Shown in pieces: positions 44,129 to 54,437 of a stretch of 64,000 nt of DNA. The notes beneath the pieces are model-generated. The model had not been told where the DNA came from and ran no database searches. It saw only the letters and a list, made by a program, of their open reading frames with translations. Every line of letters begins with the position of its first letter. The first letter of the stretch is position 1. This stretch comes from Morganella morganii (GTDB lineage: Bacteria; Pseudomonadota; Gammaproteobacteria; Enterobacterales; Enterobacteriaceae), in the NCBI RefSeq assembly GCF_019243775.1, contig NZ_CP069157.1, forward strand, positions 2,170,001-2,234,000, read 5' to 3'. A program made the translations under genes and the position numbers.

Positions 44129-47100
44129 ATGGTGAGTACCACAATGGGCGTCAGACTGGATGATGAAACCCGTGAGCGGATCAAAGCCGCAGCGCAAAAA
44201 ATTGATCGCACGCCGCACTGGCTGATCAGACAGGCTATTTTTGATTACCTGACTCAGCTCGATTCTCTGCCGGACGGCACACTGCCTGCTGCCGGAGCAC
44301 CTTCCGCACAGGAAGATGAAACAGTACCGGCTGAGCCGCCGGTCAGCTGCCAGCCGTTTCTGGAATTTGCCGGTGATATCCTGCCGCAATCCGTGACCCG
44401 CGCAGCTATCACATCCGCGTACCGTATTCCGGAGCCGGAAGCGGTCGCTATGCTGCTGCCGCAGGCGCAACTCTCCCCGGATGCCGCACAGGCCACGCAT
44501 AAACTGGCTTACGGTCTGGCAGAAAAGCTGCGTAATCAGAAAAACAGCAGCGGACGCGCCGGACTGGTACAGGGACTGCTTCAGGAATTCTCCCTCTCCT
44601 CCCAGGAGGGGATCGCGCTGATGTGCCTGGCAGAAGCACTGCTGCGTATTCCTGATAAAGCCACCCGTGATGTGCTGATCCGCGATAAAATCAGCCACGG
44701 TGACTGGAATTCTCACCTCGGCCAGAGCAAATCCATGTTTGTCAATGCCGCCACCTGGGGGCTGCTGTTCACCGGTAAGCTGGTTGCCACGCATAATGAA
44801 GCGGGACTGAGCCGCTCACTGAACCGTATCCTCGGCAAAAGCGGTGAACCGCTGGTGCGCAAAGGTGTGGATATGGCAATGCGCCTGATGGGCGAGCAGT
44901 TTGTTACCGGTGAAACCATCGCCCGTGCGCTGGCAAACGCCCGTAAAAATGAAGCCAAAGGCTTCCGCTATTCTTACGATATGCTGGGCGAGGCCGCACT
45001 GACGGCCGCAGATGCACAGGCCTATCTGGTCTCTTATCAGCAGGCTATCCACGCCATCGGCAAAGCCTCCGCCGGACGCGGTATTTATGAAGGGCCGGGC
45101 ATCTCCATCAAACTGTCTGCCCTGCACCCGCGCTACAGCCGAGCGCAGTATGACCGCGTGATGTCCGAACTTTATCCGATCCTGCGTGACCTGGTGGTGA
45201 TGGCGCGTCAGTACGATATCGGAATCAATATTGATGCGGAAGAAGCTGACCGCCTGGAAATCTCCCTCGATTTACTGGAAAAACTCTGTTTTGACCCGCA
45301 ACTGGCGGGCTGGAACGGCATTGGTTTTGTTATCCAGGCCTATCAGAAACGCTGCCCGGTGGTGGTGGATTATCTGATTGACCTGGCATCGCGCAGTCAG
45401 CGCCGTCTGATGATCCGTCTGGTAAAAGGCGCTTACTGGGACAGCGAAGTCAAACGCGCCCAGGTCGACGGGCTGGAAGGCTATCCGGTGTATACCCGCA
45501 AAGTTTATACGGATATCTCTTACCTCGCCTGTGCCCGTAAACTGCTGTCAGTGCCAAATCTGATTTATCCGCAGTTTGCCACCCACAACGCCCACACCTT
45601 ATCCGCGATCTACCAACTGGCGGGCAATAACTATTATCCCGGTCAGTATGAGTTCCAGTGTCTGCACGGCATGGGTGAACCGCTGTATGAGCAGGTGGTC
45701 GGCAAAGTGGCGGACGGCAAACTGAACCGGCCGTGCCGCGTGTATGCACCGGTTGGTACCCATGAAACCCTGCTGGCTTATCTGGTCCGCCGCCTGCTGG
45801 AAAACGGCGCGAATACCTCCTTTGTCAACCGGATCGCCGACGGCACTATTCCGCTGGAGATGCTGGTGGAAGACCCGGTTGCGGCAGTTCAGGCAATGGC
45901 CGCCAAAGAAGGCGCTGTCGGCCTGCCGCATCCGAAAATCCCGCTGCCGCGCAATCTGTACGGCAATACGCGGGTCAATGCCGCCGGTCTGGATCTGAGT
46001 AACGAGCACCGTCTGGCATCGCTGTCGAGTGCCCTGCTCAGCCACGCCGGGGATAATCTGCTCAGTGAACCACTGACCGGCGGAACATTTACACCGTCCG
46101 CACCGGCAGAGCCGCAACCGGTCAGAAACCCGGCGAATCATCATGATATTGTCGGCCACGTTCGTCCGGCCACAGAAGATGAAGTGGATCATGCCCTTGC
46201 CACCGCCTCCGGTGCAGCGGAGATCTGGTTCGCCACCCCGGCACAGGAACGGGCGGACATCCTTATCCGCGCCGCACAGCTGATGGAAGATCAGTTGCAG
46301 CCGCTGCTCGGGATCCTGGTGCGGGAAGCCGGTAAGACCTTTGCCAACGCGATTGCCGAAGTCCGTGAAGCCGTTGATTTTCTCAATTATTATGCCTCAC
46401 AGGTGAAAACTCACTTTGCCGGTGATACGCACCGTCCGCTGGGGCCGGTGGTCTGTATCAGCCCGTGGAACTTCCCGCTGGCAATTTTCACCGGTCAGGT
46501 AGCCGCTGCCCTCGCCGCCGGAAACCCGGTGCTGGCAAAACCGGCGGAACAGACTCCGCTGGTGGCAGCTGTTGCCGTTTCACTGCTCCATGACGCCGGT
46601 GTTCCGCGTGAAGTGCTGCAACTGCTGCCGGGTGACGGCGAAACAGTCGGTAACCAGCTGGTGTGTGATCCGCGTGTTCAGGGCGTGATGTTTACCGGCT
46701 CCACCGCGGTCGCGAAGATTTTACAGCGCAATCTGGCCGCCCGTCTCAGTACTGAAGGCCGGGTGATCCCGCTGATCGCCGAAACCGGTGGCCTGAATGC
46801 GATGGTCGTGGATTCCTCCGCCCTGACAGAACAGGTGGTCACCGATGTGGTCAGTTCCGCCTTTGACAGTGCGGGTCAACGCTGTTCAGCGCTGCGTCTG
46901 CTCTGCATCCAGGAGGATGTGGCTGATCGCACCATAGAGATGCTGAAAGGCGCGATGGCGGAATGCCGTCTCGGCAACCCGGACATACTGGCAACCGATA
47001 TCGGCCCGGTGATTGATGAAGAGGCACATAACGGCATCCGCCAGCATATTCAGCAGATGCGCGGTAAAGGCAGACCGGTGTATCAGTCCGCCTTCGGAAT

Positions 47101-48103
47101 GGAAACCGGTTCACCGGCGATTCTTAACGGCACCTTTATCCCGCCGACGCTGATTGAACTGGATGATGTTTCTGAACTGACGCGGGAAATTTTCGGTCCG
47201 GTGCTGCATGTGGTCCGTTACCAGCGCGATACCCTGCCGGAACTGACGGAGAAAATTAATGCCGCCGGTTACGGGCTGACATTCGGTATCCATACCCGTA
47301 TCGATGAAACTATCGCACAACTGACGCAGCAGATTGAAGCCGGGAATATTTATGTTAACCGCAACATTGTCGGTGCAGTGGTCGGTGTTCAGCCGTTCGG
47401 CGGCGAAGGGCTTTCCGGTACCGGTCCGAAGGCAGGCGGCCCGCTCTATCTCCACCGCCTGCTGGCGGAACAGCCTGATGATTCAGTGGTCAGCCTTCTG
47501 GCAGAACAGGATGATCTCAATCCGCCGGATGTCACTCTGCGGACACAGTTACTGGCACCGTTTGATACTTTCCTCACCTGGCTGGAGGCGCAGCGCCGCC
47601 ACGATGTGCTGACAGCGGTTATCCGTTACGGCGAGTTATCACAGGCCGGTACCTGCCGTCTGCTGCCGGGACCGACCGGGGAGCGCAACAGTTATTATCT
47701 GCTGCCGCGCGGAACCATTCTCGGCCTGAATGATTCGGAGCAGGATGCTCTGCTGCAACTGGGTGCCACACTGGCATCGGGCTGCCGTCAGCTCTGGCCT
47801 GCGGCGGAACATACCCGTTCACTGTATAACGCTTTGCCGGACAACGTCCGTGCGCAAATCACACTGACAGAAGAGTGGTCAGCGGATGGTGTGATCTTTA
47901 ACGGTGTGATTTTCCACGGTGACAGTGATCGCCTGCAGGCAGTAAACCGGGATGTGGCTGCACGCGGTGGTGAGATTGTGCCGGTTGCCGGGCTCAGTCA
48001 CGGTGATACACAAATCCCGCTGATGCTGTTACTGCATGAGCGTGCGGTTAGTGTGAATACCGCTGCGGCGGGCGGAAACGCCAGTCTGATGACTATCGGC
48101 TGA
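44129..48103 (+). CDS. putA: Trifunctional proline utilisation flavoprotein PutA
   Basis: A 1,324-aa protein. Residues 1-45 form a ribbon-helix-helix DNA-binding domain (T-M-G-V-R-L-D-D-E-T-R-E-R-I). A proline dehydrogenase barrel covers about 260-570, followed by the P5C dehydrogenase at about 640-1130, with the catalytic Cys in S-A-G-Q-R-C-S and Glu in A-E-T-G-G. It oxidises proline to glutamate at the membrane and represses put when proline is scarce. ATG 44129 has GGAG upstream. Its own binding sites lie 33-72 bases before the start. Confidence 0.97.
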   Translation: MVSTTMGVRLDDETRERIKAAAQKIDRTPHWLIRQAIFDYLTQLDSLPDGTLPAAGAPSAQEDETVPAEPPVSCQPFLEFAGDILPQSVTRAAITSAYRIPEPEAVAMLLPQAQLSPDAAQATHKLAYGLAEKLRNQKNSSGRAGLVQGLLQEFSLSSQEGIALMCLAEALLRIPDKATRDVLIRDKISHGDWNSHLGQSKSMFVNAATWGLLFTGKLVATHNEAGLSRSLNRILGKSGEPLVRKGVDMAMRLMGEQFVTGETIARALANARKNEAKGFRYSYDMLGEAALTAADAQAYLVSYQQAIHAIGKASAGRGIYEGPGISIKLSALHPRYSRAQYDRVMSELYPILRDLVVMARQYDIGINIDAEEADRLEISLDLLEKLCFDPQLAGWNGIGFVIQAYQKRCPVVVDYLIDLASRSQRRLMIRLVKGAYWDSEVKRAQVDGLEGYPVYTRKVYTDISYLACARKLLSVPNLIYPQFATHNAHTLSAIYQLAGNNYYPGQYEFQCLHGMGEPLYEQVVGKVADGKLNRPCRVYAPVGTHETLLAYLVRRLLENGANTSFVNRIADGTIPLEMLVEDPVAAVQAMAAKEGAVGLPHPKIPLPRNLYGNTRVNAAGLDLSNEHRLASLSSALLSHAGDNLLSEPLTGGTFTPSAPAEPQPVRNPANHHDIVGHVRPATEDEVDHALATASGAAEIWFATPAQERADILIRAAQLMEDQLQPLLGILVREAGKTFANAIAEVREAVDFLNYYASQVKTHFAGDTHRPLGPVVCISPWNFPLAIFTGQVAAALAAGNPVLAKPAEQTPLVAAVAVSLLHDAGVPREVLQLLPGDGETVGNQLVCDPRVQGVMFTGSTAVAKILQRNLAARLSTEGRVIPLIAETGGLNAMVVDSSALTEQVVTDVVSSAFDSAGQRCSALRLLCIQEDVADRTIEMLKGAMAECRLGNPDILATDIGPVIDEEAHNGIRQHIQQMRGKGRPVYQSAFGMETGSPAILNGTFIPPTLIELDDVSELTREIFGPVLHVVRYQRDTLPELTEKINAAGYGLTFGIHTRIDETIAQLTQQIEAGNIYVNRNIVGAVVGVQPFGGEGLSGTGPKAGGPLYLHRLLAEQPDDSVVSLLAEQDDLNPPDVTLRTQLLAPFDTFLTWLEAQRRHDVLTAVIRYGELSQAGTCRLLPGPTGERNSYYLLPRGTILGLNDSEQDALLQLGATLASGCRQLWPAAEHTRSLYNALPDNVRAQITLTEEWSADGVIFNGVIFHGDSDRLQAVNRDVAARGGEIVPVAGLSHGDTQIPLMLLLHERAVSVNTAAAGGNASLMTIG

Positions 48104-48126
48104 TAATCACAGGGACTTAAAACGGA

Positions 48127-48155
48127 AAAAGGGAACGAAAGTTCCCTTTGTTTTA
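48127..48155 (+). terminator. Terminator after putA
   Basis: AAAGGGAAC / GTTCCCTTT stem with GAAA loop and a T-rich tail, also facing fliZ. Confidence 0.88.
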
Positions 48156-48189
48156 TCATTTACTGATAAAAAATGGTCTGACTGATAAA

Positions 48190-48702
48190 TCAGTGTTTAC
48201 CCTGCCAGTCAAGATACTGTTCGTACTTGCGCAGTGCGATGTTGTAGTTGCTCAGGGCGGAGTCAGATAAATCTTCACTCAGCTGAGCCTGGATAATTTC
48301 AGTGGAGAATTCTGTGGTGGCCGGGAAGGCTTTGGAGGACAGCAGTTCATCGAGACGGCGCAGACAGACAACATATTCGCGCACGGTGCTGTGGCTCATT
48401 TCCGTTTCTTCAAACAGATACTGTTTGAATGCCATGATATCGAAATAATCGGTTGCACTGTTGCAGTAGATCTCGCTGCAGAAACGGCAGAGTGCCACAA
48501 ATTTGTCCTGCAATCCCATCCAGGTGGTGTCATCGATCATATCTGTCATTTCAGAAATAGCTTCTTTATTGATCAGCTGACCGTTGAAAACCAGGGAGAT
48601 GCGGTCGAGGGTTTTGTGACAATGACTGCAGTGAGTCTGACTGTGTTTGAAGTCTTTAATGTAACGGCTTACGGGCCGTTTCTTTTGTTTTGAAACAGAC
48701 AT
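48190..48702 (-). CDS. fliZ: Flagellar regulator FliZ
   Basis: A 170-aa protein whose N-terminus R-P-V-S-R-Y-I-K-D-F-K-H-S-Q-T-H-C matches E. coli FliZ. Two Cys pairs (C-S-H-C and C-R-F-C) follow, then a phage-integrase-like SAM helix region (E-M-S-H-S-T-V-R-E-Y-V). In E. coli it opposes RpoS at selected promoters and tunes flhDC. Downstream of fliA in one operon; fliY is not present. Confidence 0.93.
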   Translation of the reverse strand: MSVSKQKKRPVSRYIKDFKHSQTHCSHCHKTLDRISLVFNGQLINKEAISEMTDMIDDTTWMGLQDKFVALCRFCSEIYCNSATDYFDIMAFKQYLFEETEMSHSTVREYVVCLRRLDELLSSKAFPATTEFSTEIIQAQLSEDLSDSALSNYNIALRKYEQYLDWQGKH

Positions 48703-48759
48703 ATTCTGGCGCCTTGTGTAGTCTAGTCTAATAAAAATAAATCAAAGATAAAGTCAAAG

Positions 48760-49482
48760 TTACTTCATGGATTTTAAGCGCGCCCGCAGCCTTTTGATTG
48801 CCTGGCTGTGTAACTGGCTGACGCGGGATTCCCCCACTTCCAGCACTGCGCCTATCTCCTTGAGGTTCAGCTCTTCCTGATAGTAAAGAGTCAGAACCAG
48901 TTTTTCACGTTCAGGCAGTTGTTTTATCGCCTCAACCACCTGGTGACGCAAACTCTCGTCTACCAACAAACCGAGCGGGTTGCCCCCGTCATCATCATCA
49001 CGGACGGGTTCGCAGCTCTCACCGTGGATTTCGTGCCACTCATCGTAAGAAAACAGCTGGCTGTTATTGGTATCGGTTAAGACCTGACGGTATTCTGCGA
49101 TATCCATCTGTAACGAATCAGCGATTTCCTGCTCTGTGGCTGCACGCCCCAGAGACTGTTCGAGCGCGCGCACGGCTTTGGTTATTTCCCGCGCCTGACG
49201 GCGCACACTGCGGGGGGCCCAATCTCTTCCCCGCAATTCATCCAGCATTGCCCCGCGGATCCGTTGTACCGCATAGGTTGCAAAGGTGGCACCCTGCATG
49301 GCGTCAAAACGCTCCACTGCATGCAGTAAGCCGATACCCCCGGCCTGAATTAAGTCGTCAATATCAACGCTTGCCGGTAATCTCACCTGCAACTTCAGGG
49401 CTTCGTGCCGGATAAGGGGATAATAACGCTCCCACAGGCTATTTTTGTTGATAACACCTTCGGCGGTATACAAATCACTCAC
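48760..49482 (-). CDS. fliA: Flagellar sigma factor FliA (sigma-28)
   Basis: From GTG 49482 the protein is 240 aa (E. coli 239) and starts V-S-D-L-Y-T-A-E-G-V. Regions 2 (L-I-Q-A-G-G-I-G-L-L-H-A-V-E-R-F-D, then R-I-R-G-A-M-L-D-E-L-R), 3 and 4 (L-K-E-I-G-A-V-L-E-V-G-E-S-R-V-S-Q) are intact. It directs late flagellar transcription; matching promoters are at 50952 and 52529. An upstream TTG at 49545 would add 21 unmatched residues. Confidence 0.95.
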   Translation of the reverse strand: MSDLYTAEGVINKNSLWERYYPLIRHEALKLQVRLPASVDIDDLIQAGGIGLLHAVERFDAMQGATFATYAVQRIRGAMLDELRGRDWAPRSVRRQAREITKAVRALEQSLGRAATEQEIADSLQMDIAEYRQVLTDTNNSQLFSYDEWHEIHGESCEPVRDDDDGGNPLGLLVDESLRHQVVEAIKQLPEREKLVLTLYYQEELNLKEIGAVLEVGESRVSQLHSQAIKRLRARLKSMK

Positions 49483-49805
49483 AACCTGAAACACCCTTCG
49501 AGATTCATGAAAGGCTTTTATTATCGTGCCCTGAAAAGAATTCAATCCGGTGAGTAGTGAGGTAAATCACGCCTTATTTGCCTTATCCTAAATCACCTCA
49601 TTAACAAATAGCAATACTCTCTTTCATTTTTATCATAAATTTTGCAAAATTCCGGTTATTTTATATGACAAAAAGAAAAATAGGCGTTCATTAATAGAAT
49701 AAAAAAACAAATAGTTAGAATATTATTTGTTCTGTTATGGGTAACATCTATAAAAAAAGGTCAGAATATTCTGACCTTTTAAATACCTTAAAGCAACTAC
49801 GTAAA
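49483..49805. other. Region between fliA and the flagellin gene
   Basis: About 320 AT-rich bases. It holds the flagellin terminator (49755-49780) and presumably the fliA promoter, but I find no clear FlhDC or sigma-28 site. Confidence 0.4.
49755..49780 (-). terminator. Terminator of flagellin gene 1
   Basis: A perfect 26-bp palindrome, AAAAGGTCAGAAT and its complement, giving T4 at the 3' side. Confidence 0.85.
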
Positions 49806-50876
49806 TTAACGTAACAGGCTCAGAACACCCTGAGGAACCTGGTTTGCCTGTGCCAGAACAGCGGTACCCGCCTGCTGCAGGATCTGACCACGGCTCATGT
49901 TAGACACTTCTGTTGCGAAGTCTGCGTCCTGGATACGGCTGCGTGCTGCGCTCAGGTTGTTAACAGAGTTGTTCAGGTTGTTGATGGTAGACTGCATACG
50001 GTTCTGGAATGCACCCAGTTTTGAACGGTATGAGTCAACAGTTTTCAGTGCTTCGTCCAGTTTTTTGGTGGTTGCATCGTTGACTTTGTCAGCATCTGCT
50101 TTGGACTTGATATCAGTCAGTTTATCACCAACGACCAGGTTACCTTGTGTCGCTGTAGTTCCGTCTTTTTCGAAGGTTTTCACTTCAAAATAATCCGCAC
50201 CTTTCTTAGCAACGATAGTACCGGTTGCTGTTTCAAACAGTTCGTGGCCTTTCAGATCAACAGTCGTAAATGTTGCATCTACTTTAGCAGCCTCTGCTTT
50301 TTCTGCTGTTGCATCAAGCTTAGTATCTGATTTCAGAGCAGTATAAGTCGGCAGTTCGAAATCTTTCAGACCCAGTTTAGCCAGATCAATTTTCTGCATA
50401 TCCAGTTCAATGACTTCACCGTCGTTTGCACCAACCTGGAAGTTCATTTTAGTGCCCTGCTCCAGCACTTTAATGCCGTTGAACTGAGTTTGTTCAGAAA
50501 TACGTTTGATTTCTGACAGGCGCTCGTTCACTTCTTCCTGGATAGAACCGATATCGCTCTTGGAGTTAGTACCGTTTTTCGCCTGAACGGTCAGTTCACG
50601 GATACGCTGGATGTTGTCGTTGATTTCGTTAACAGCACCTTCAGCAGTCTGTGCGATAGAGATACCGTCGTTAGCGTTACGGGAAGCCTGTGCCAGGCCT
50701 TTTACGTTAGCGGTGAAACGGTTGGCGATTGCCTGGCCTGCAGCGTCATCTTTTGCGCTGTTGATGCGGGCACCTGAAGACAGACGCTCAATTGCAGTGC
50801 CTAATACGCCCTGTGAACGGTTTAAGTTGTTCTGAGTAACCAGAGACAGAACGTTAGTATTGATAACCTGTGCCAT
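49806..50876 (-). CDS. fliC: Flagellin, copy 1 (expressed type)
   Basis: A 356-aa filament protein. The conserved N-terminus ([12 protein letters not shown]) and C-terminus ([12 protein letters not shown]) form the D0/D1 coiled core; the middle (about 180-265) is a short variable domain rich in Lys and Thr. It is preceded by a perfect sigma-28 promoter. The terminal regions are nearly the same as copy 2 on both sides, so recombination could exchange the variable part. Confidence 0.96.
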   Translation of the reverse strand: MAQVINTNVLSLVTQNNLNRSQGVLGTAIERLSSGARINSAKDDAAGQAIANRFTANVKGLAQASRNANDGISIAQTAEGAVNEINDNIQRIRELTVQAKNGTNSKSDIGSIQEEVNERLSEIKRISEQTQFNGIKVLEQGTKMNFQVGANDGEVIELDMQKIDLAKLGLKDFELPTYTALKSDTKLDATAEKAEAAKVDATFTTVDLKGHELFETATGTIVAKKGADYFEVKTFEKDGTTATQGNLVVGDKLTDIKSKADADKVNDATTKKLDEALKTVDSYRSKLGAFQNRMQSTINNLNNSVNNLSAARSRIQDADFATEVSNMSRGQILQQAGTAVLAQANQVPQGVLSLLR

Positions 50877-50951
50877 GATATATGTCCTTGTTATTGAAAA
50901 TAATAAACAGCGTTTATCTGTTTGGCTTTCTGATTTTCGCCAGCAATAACA

Positions 50952-50978
50952 CTATCGGCACCCTGAGAGACCACTTTA
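50952..50978 (-). promoter_or_regulatory. Sigma-28 promoter of flagellin copy 1
   Basis: Minus strand TAAAGTGG, 11 bases, GCCGATAG: the FliA consensus with correct spacing, about 75 bases before the start codon. Confidence 0.9.
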
Positions 50979-51033
50979 GGTTTTTTGGTAAATATTTTTA
51001 GAAAATTGTCGCAGAAATGGTTTCCTCAGACAT

Positions 51034-51061
51034 AAAAAAAGCCGGAACAGTGGTTCCGGCC
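51034..51061 (-). terminator. Terminator of flagellin copy 2
   Basis: GCCGGAAC / GTTCCGGC hairpin with a four-base loop and T7 on the minus strand. Confidence 0.9.
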
Positions 51062-51106
51062 AAACCATAACACAGAGGAATTGCCTGATTTATAATGAAA
51101 TAATGA

Positions 51107-52258
51107 TTAACGCAGTAAGCTCAGTACTGACTGTGGTACCTGGTTTGCCTGCGCCAGCACTGATGTTCCCGCCTGCTGCAGAATCTGGCCACGACTCATA
51201 TTAGAAACTTCAACGGCAAAATCGGCATCCTGAATACGACTGCGTGCGGCACTCAGGTTGTTAACAGAGTTGTTCAGGTTATTGATGGTGGACTGCATAC
51301 GGTTCTGGAATGCACCCAGCTGGCTGCGCTGAGTATCCACTTTGGCCAGGGCATCATCCAGCGTCTTCAGGATTTCATCTGCCGGAGGTTTCGTACCTGC
51401 TGCCAGTACCTTGATTTCACGGCTGGTATCAACACTGACGTTAGCATGATAATCTGTACCGGTAGCATCTTTTTCCACACCGGTTACTTTTGCTTCATAA
51501 GTAACATCTTTCGTTCCCCCTTTACCGTCATCTATTTTACCGGTGACCAGGTAGGTATCTTTTATTGCAACGCCGTTTTCATCTTTGGCTTCTTTCAGCT
51601 CTGTCGGTGCGGCAGACCAGGTCACACCTGAGAATTCAAATGATGCTGCTTTATTTGGCGTTGAGGCACCATCGTCAAATTCATCTGCAGTTTTCGTTGC
51701 ACCTTCCTGACGATACACGGCACTCAGTGTGGAGAAATCCATACCTTTCAGACCCAGCGCCTCACGGTCAACTTTCTTCAGATCAATATCGATTGTTTCA
51801 CCATCATTGGTACCAACCTGGAAACTCATTTTTTTATCGCCGGATAAAACTTTGATGCCGTTGAACTGCGTTTGTTCTGAAATACGGTCAATCTCTGCCA
51901 GGCGCTGGTCAACTTCTTCTTTTATAGAGTTGATATCGCTTGCCGAGTTAGTGCTGTTTTTGGCCTGCACACCCAGCTCACGAATACGCTGGATGTTATC
52001 GTTGATTTCATTGATAGCACCTTCCGTTACCTGCGCCAGTGAAATACCGTCACTTGCATTACGGGATGCCTGGGTCAGACCTTTCACATTGGCGGTAAAG
52101 CGGTTGGCAATCGCCTGACCTGCAGCATCATCCTTTGCACTGTTAATACGGGCGCCGGAAGAAAGACGTTCAATGGCAGTTCCTAACACGCCCTGAGAAC
52201 GATTTAAATTATTCTGGGTAACCAGTGACAGAACATTGGTATTAATAACTTGTGCCAT
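51107..52258 (-). CDS. Flagellin, copy 2 (no recognisable sigma-28 promoter)
   Basis: A 383-aa flagellin. D0/D1 parts nearly match copy 1 (differences such as G-L-T versus G-L-A, and Q-S-V versus Q-G-V near the ends), but the middle (about 180-300) differs fully. Upstream I see TAAAGTGA followed by GCCCGTTA at wrong spacing, not a proper FliA site, while copy 1 and fliD have good ones. This resembles the silent flaB copy of Proteus, which serves as a donor of antigenic sequence. The reading frame itself is intact. Confidence 0.94.
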   Translation of the reverse strand: MAQVINTNVLSLVTQNNLNRSQGVLGTAIERLSSGARINSAKDDAAGQAIANRFTANVKGLTQASRNASDGISLAQVTEGAINEINDNIQRIRELGVQAKNSTNSASDINSIKEEVDQRLAEIDRISEQTQFNGIKVLSGDKKMSFQVGTNDGETIDIDLKKVDREALGLKGMDFSTLSAVYRQEGATKTADEFDDGASTPNKAASFEFSGVTWSAAPTELKEAKDENGVAIKDTYLVTGKIDDGKGGTKDVTYEAKVTGVEKDATGTDYHANVSVDTSREIKVLAAGTKPPADEILKTLDDALAKVDTQRSQLGAFQNRMQSTINNLNNSVNNLSAARSRIQDADFAVEVSNMSRGQILQQAGTSVLAQANQVPQSVLSLLR

Positions 52259-52587
52259 AACGATATTTCCTTTTTTTGTATGAAATAATGTGAGTTATTT
52301 TTGCCGTCGCTGCGGAGTAATACTGTTAACGGGCGATAATTCACTTTATTTACAGACAAAAAGTCGTCATTTTATCAATATCAGGCACATTTATCCGGAT
52401 AACGCATTTTGTGAGATTTGTAATCAAATTGCTGCCCCCGACGCTCATTTTTGTTTCTTTATCTTAATGGTGACAATAACCCTGCTTTCCCTGCGCAACT
52501 CTGCCCATCATTTTTTGCCGTTAACGCTAAAATTCTTCCGCTGCCAACCGATAACTATGTAAAACCAATCAAATTCAGGAGAAGTAC
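52259..52587. other. Divergent region between flagellin copy 2 and fliD
   Basis: About 330 bases. The only clear signal is the fliD sigma-28 promoter at 52529-52555. A 90-codon frame at 52290-52562 overlaps that promoter and is not believable as a gene. Confidence 0.6.
52529..52555 (+). promoter_or_regulatory. Sigma-28 promoter of fliDST
   Basis: TAAAATTC, 11 bases, ACCGATAA, about 30 bases before the fliD start. Near-consensus with correct spacing. Confidence 0.88.
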
Positions 52588-54033
52588 ATGGCAGGCATAG
52601 CATCGTTAGGCGTCGGCGCAAATATGGACCTTAATCAGCAAATGGACATGCTGGAAAAAGCAGAAATGCGCCGTCTGGAGCCGTTAACTGCCCAAAAAAC
52701 AGCGTGTGAAGCACAGATTAGTGCTTTCGGAAAGTTACAGTCTTCACTGGAAAAATTAAAATCCGCCTCTGAAGCACTGAAAAAATACGGTGATATCAGT
52801 ACCACCAAAGTCAGTGAAGAAAATAAATACTTTGGTGTGTCCACCACAGGTAAAGCACAGCCGGGTCAGTATGATGTCAGCATCGAGCGACTGGCTAAAA
52901 ACCAGACCTTATCCGGAAAAGGTGTTGCTGACGGTAAGACATCAATGGGTAACAGCAACGCTGAACGAACTGTTTCCATTAAAATCGGTGACGGCAGTGA
53001 TGCGAAAAAGAATTTTGATATAAAACTGAGCAGCGATAAAACATCGCCGATTGAAGTCGCTGATGCCATAAATAAAGCGGATAAAGGCGTCTCTGCTAGT
53101 GTGGTAAAAGATAAACAGGGTGAATACCACCTGGTGTTAATCAGTAAAACCCAGGGGACCAATTCTGCTATCAGTATTTCTGTTACCGGCGATGATGATC
53201 TGGATAAAGCCATCGGCGGAAAATCAGAAAAACAAACCGACGGTACCGTTAAATTTATCAGTAACGGCGGCATGAAGCAGACGACCGCACCGGAAAACGC
53301 ACTGTTCACTGTAAATGGTATCGAACAGGAATCACAGACTAACGAAGTCAAAGATGCTTTTTTTGGTCTGACACTGACACTGAAAAAAACCACTGAAAAA
53401 GACAGTGCCGGAAAACCAATTACTGAACCGCTGGTTGTTTCTTCTGATATTGAACCGGCCAAAAAGAAAATTAAAGAGTGGGTGGATGCTTATAACGAGT
53501 ATCAGAAACTCTGTAAAGATCTGACCAAATATACCAAGACAGAAAAAGGTGAGGCGGCGGATAAAAGTAATGGTCCGCTGATTGGTGATTCCACGGTACG
53601 CGGTATCCAGAATACTATCCGCGGGCAAATCAGAACACCGAATGGTGACGGTACACTCAACACCATGAGCAAACTCGGTATCAAGCAAAAGTTAGACGGT
53701 ACCCTGGAGATTGATGACAAAGTTCTGGATAAAGCATTAAAAGAAAATGGTTCCAGTGTTAAAGAGTTCTTTGCGGGGGACGGAAAAGAGACCGGTTTTG
53801 CCACTGAAAACTTTAATTATCTGAAAAAGACATTAGACAGCCGTGAAGGTACGATTCATAACGCCACCGACGGTCTGGAGAAAAAGAAAAAAGGTATCGA
53901 TAAACGTATCGAACAAACCAATAAACAGATCGAAAACACCATGGATCTGTATCGCCGTCAGTTCCAGAATCTGGACAAAATGATGAACTCCCTGAGTGGC
54001 ACCACACAAGCACTCGGCAGAATGTTAGGTTAA
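52588..54033 (+). CDS. fliD: Flagellar filament cap FliD
   Basis: A 481-aa cap protein (HAP2). N-terminal coiled region (residues about 10-75, with L-E-K-A-E-M-R-R-L-E-P-L) and C-terminal coiled coil (about 430-475, R-I-E-Q-T-N-K-Q-I-E-N-T) match FliD family ends; the middle is Lys/Thr-rich. It folds flagellin at the filament tip. ATG 52588 follows AGGAGAA. Confidence 0.95.
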   Translation: MAGIASLGVGANMDLNQQMDMLEKAEMRRLEPLTAQKTACEAQISAFGKLQSSLEKLKSASEALKKYGDISTTKVSEENKYFGVSTTGKAQPGQYDVSIERLAKNQTLSGKGVADGKTSMGNSNAERTVSIKIGDGSDAKKNFDIKLSSDKTSPIEVADAINKADKGVSASVVKDKQGEYHLVLISKTQGTNSAISISVTGDDDLDKAIGGKSEKQTDGTVKFISNGGMKQTTAPENALFTVNGIEQESQTNEVKDAFFGLTLTLKKTTEKDSAGKPITEPLVVSSDIEPAKKKIKEWVDAYNEYQKLCKDLTKYTKTEKGEAADKSNGPLIGDSTVRGIQNTIRGQIRTPNGDGTLNTMSKLGIKQKLDGTLEIDDKVLDKALKENGSSVKEFFAGDGKETGFATENFNYLKKTLDSREGTIHNATDGLEKKKKGIDKRIEQTNKQIENTMDLYRRQFQNLDKMMNSLSGTTQALGRMLG

Positions 54034-54038
54034 AAATA

Positions 54039-54437
54039 ATGTATCAGCGCAAGGCAAATCAGGCTTATCAGCAAGTTAATCTTGAAAGTGAAATTACCAA
54101 TGCCTCGCCTTATCAGTTGATCCGGATTTTGTTTAACGGGGCGCTCAGCGCCCTTCGCCGCAGCGAAATCTTTATGGAGCAAAATGATATTGCCGCCAAA
54201 GGTAAGGAACTGTCGAAAGCGATTAATATTATTGATAATGGCCTGAAACAGGCTCTGGATTATGATGCCGGCGGTGAGTTGGCACATAATCTGGCCTCTC
54301 TGTATGACTATATGATTATGCGGTTACTCAACGCAAATATCGAAAATAACGTGACCTACGTAAAAGAGGTCTATCAACTGCTCTCCGATCTCGCGGCAAC
54401 ATGGCAACAAATCGGGGCAAATGTGGATGAAAGATAA
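54039..54437 (+). CDS. fliS: Flagellin chaperone FliS
   Basis: A 132-aa helical protein beginning M-Y-Q-R-K-A-N-Q-A-Y, with the S-P-Y-Q-L-I-R-I-L-F-N-G-A-L family stretch. FliS holds flagellin unfolded until export. It starts six bases after fliD and overlaps fliT. Confidence 0.95.
   Translation: MYQRKANQAYQQVNLESEITNASPYQLIRILFNGALSALRRSEIFMEQNDIAAKGKELSKAINIIDNGLKQALDYDAGGELAHNLASLYDYMIMRLLNANIENNVTYVKEVYQLLSDLAATWQQIGANVDER

Noticed and set aside
52290..52562. 90-codon frame between flagellin copy 2 and fliD
   Set aside because: It overlaps the fliD sigma-28 promoter, has no ribosome binding site and its composition is not protein-like.
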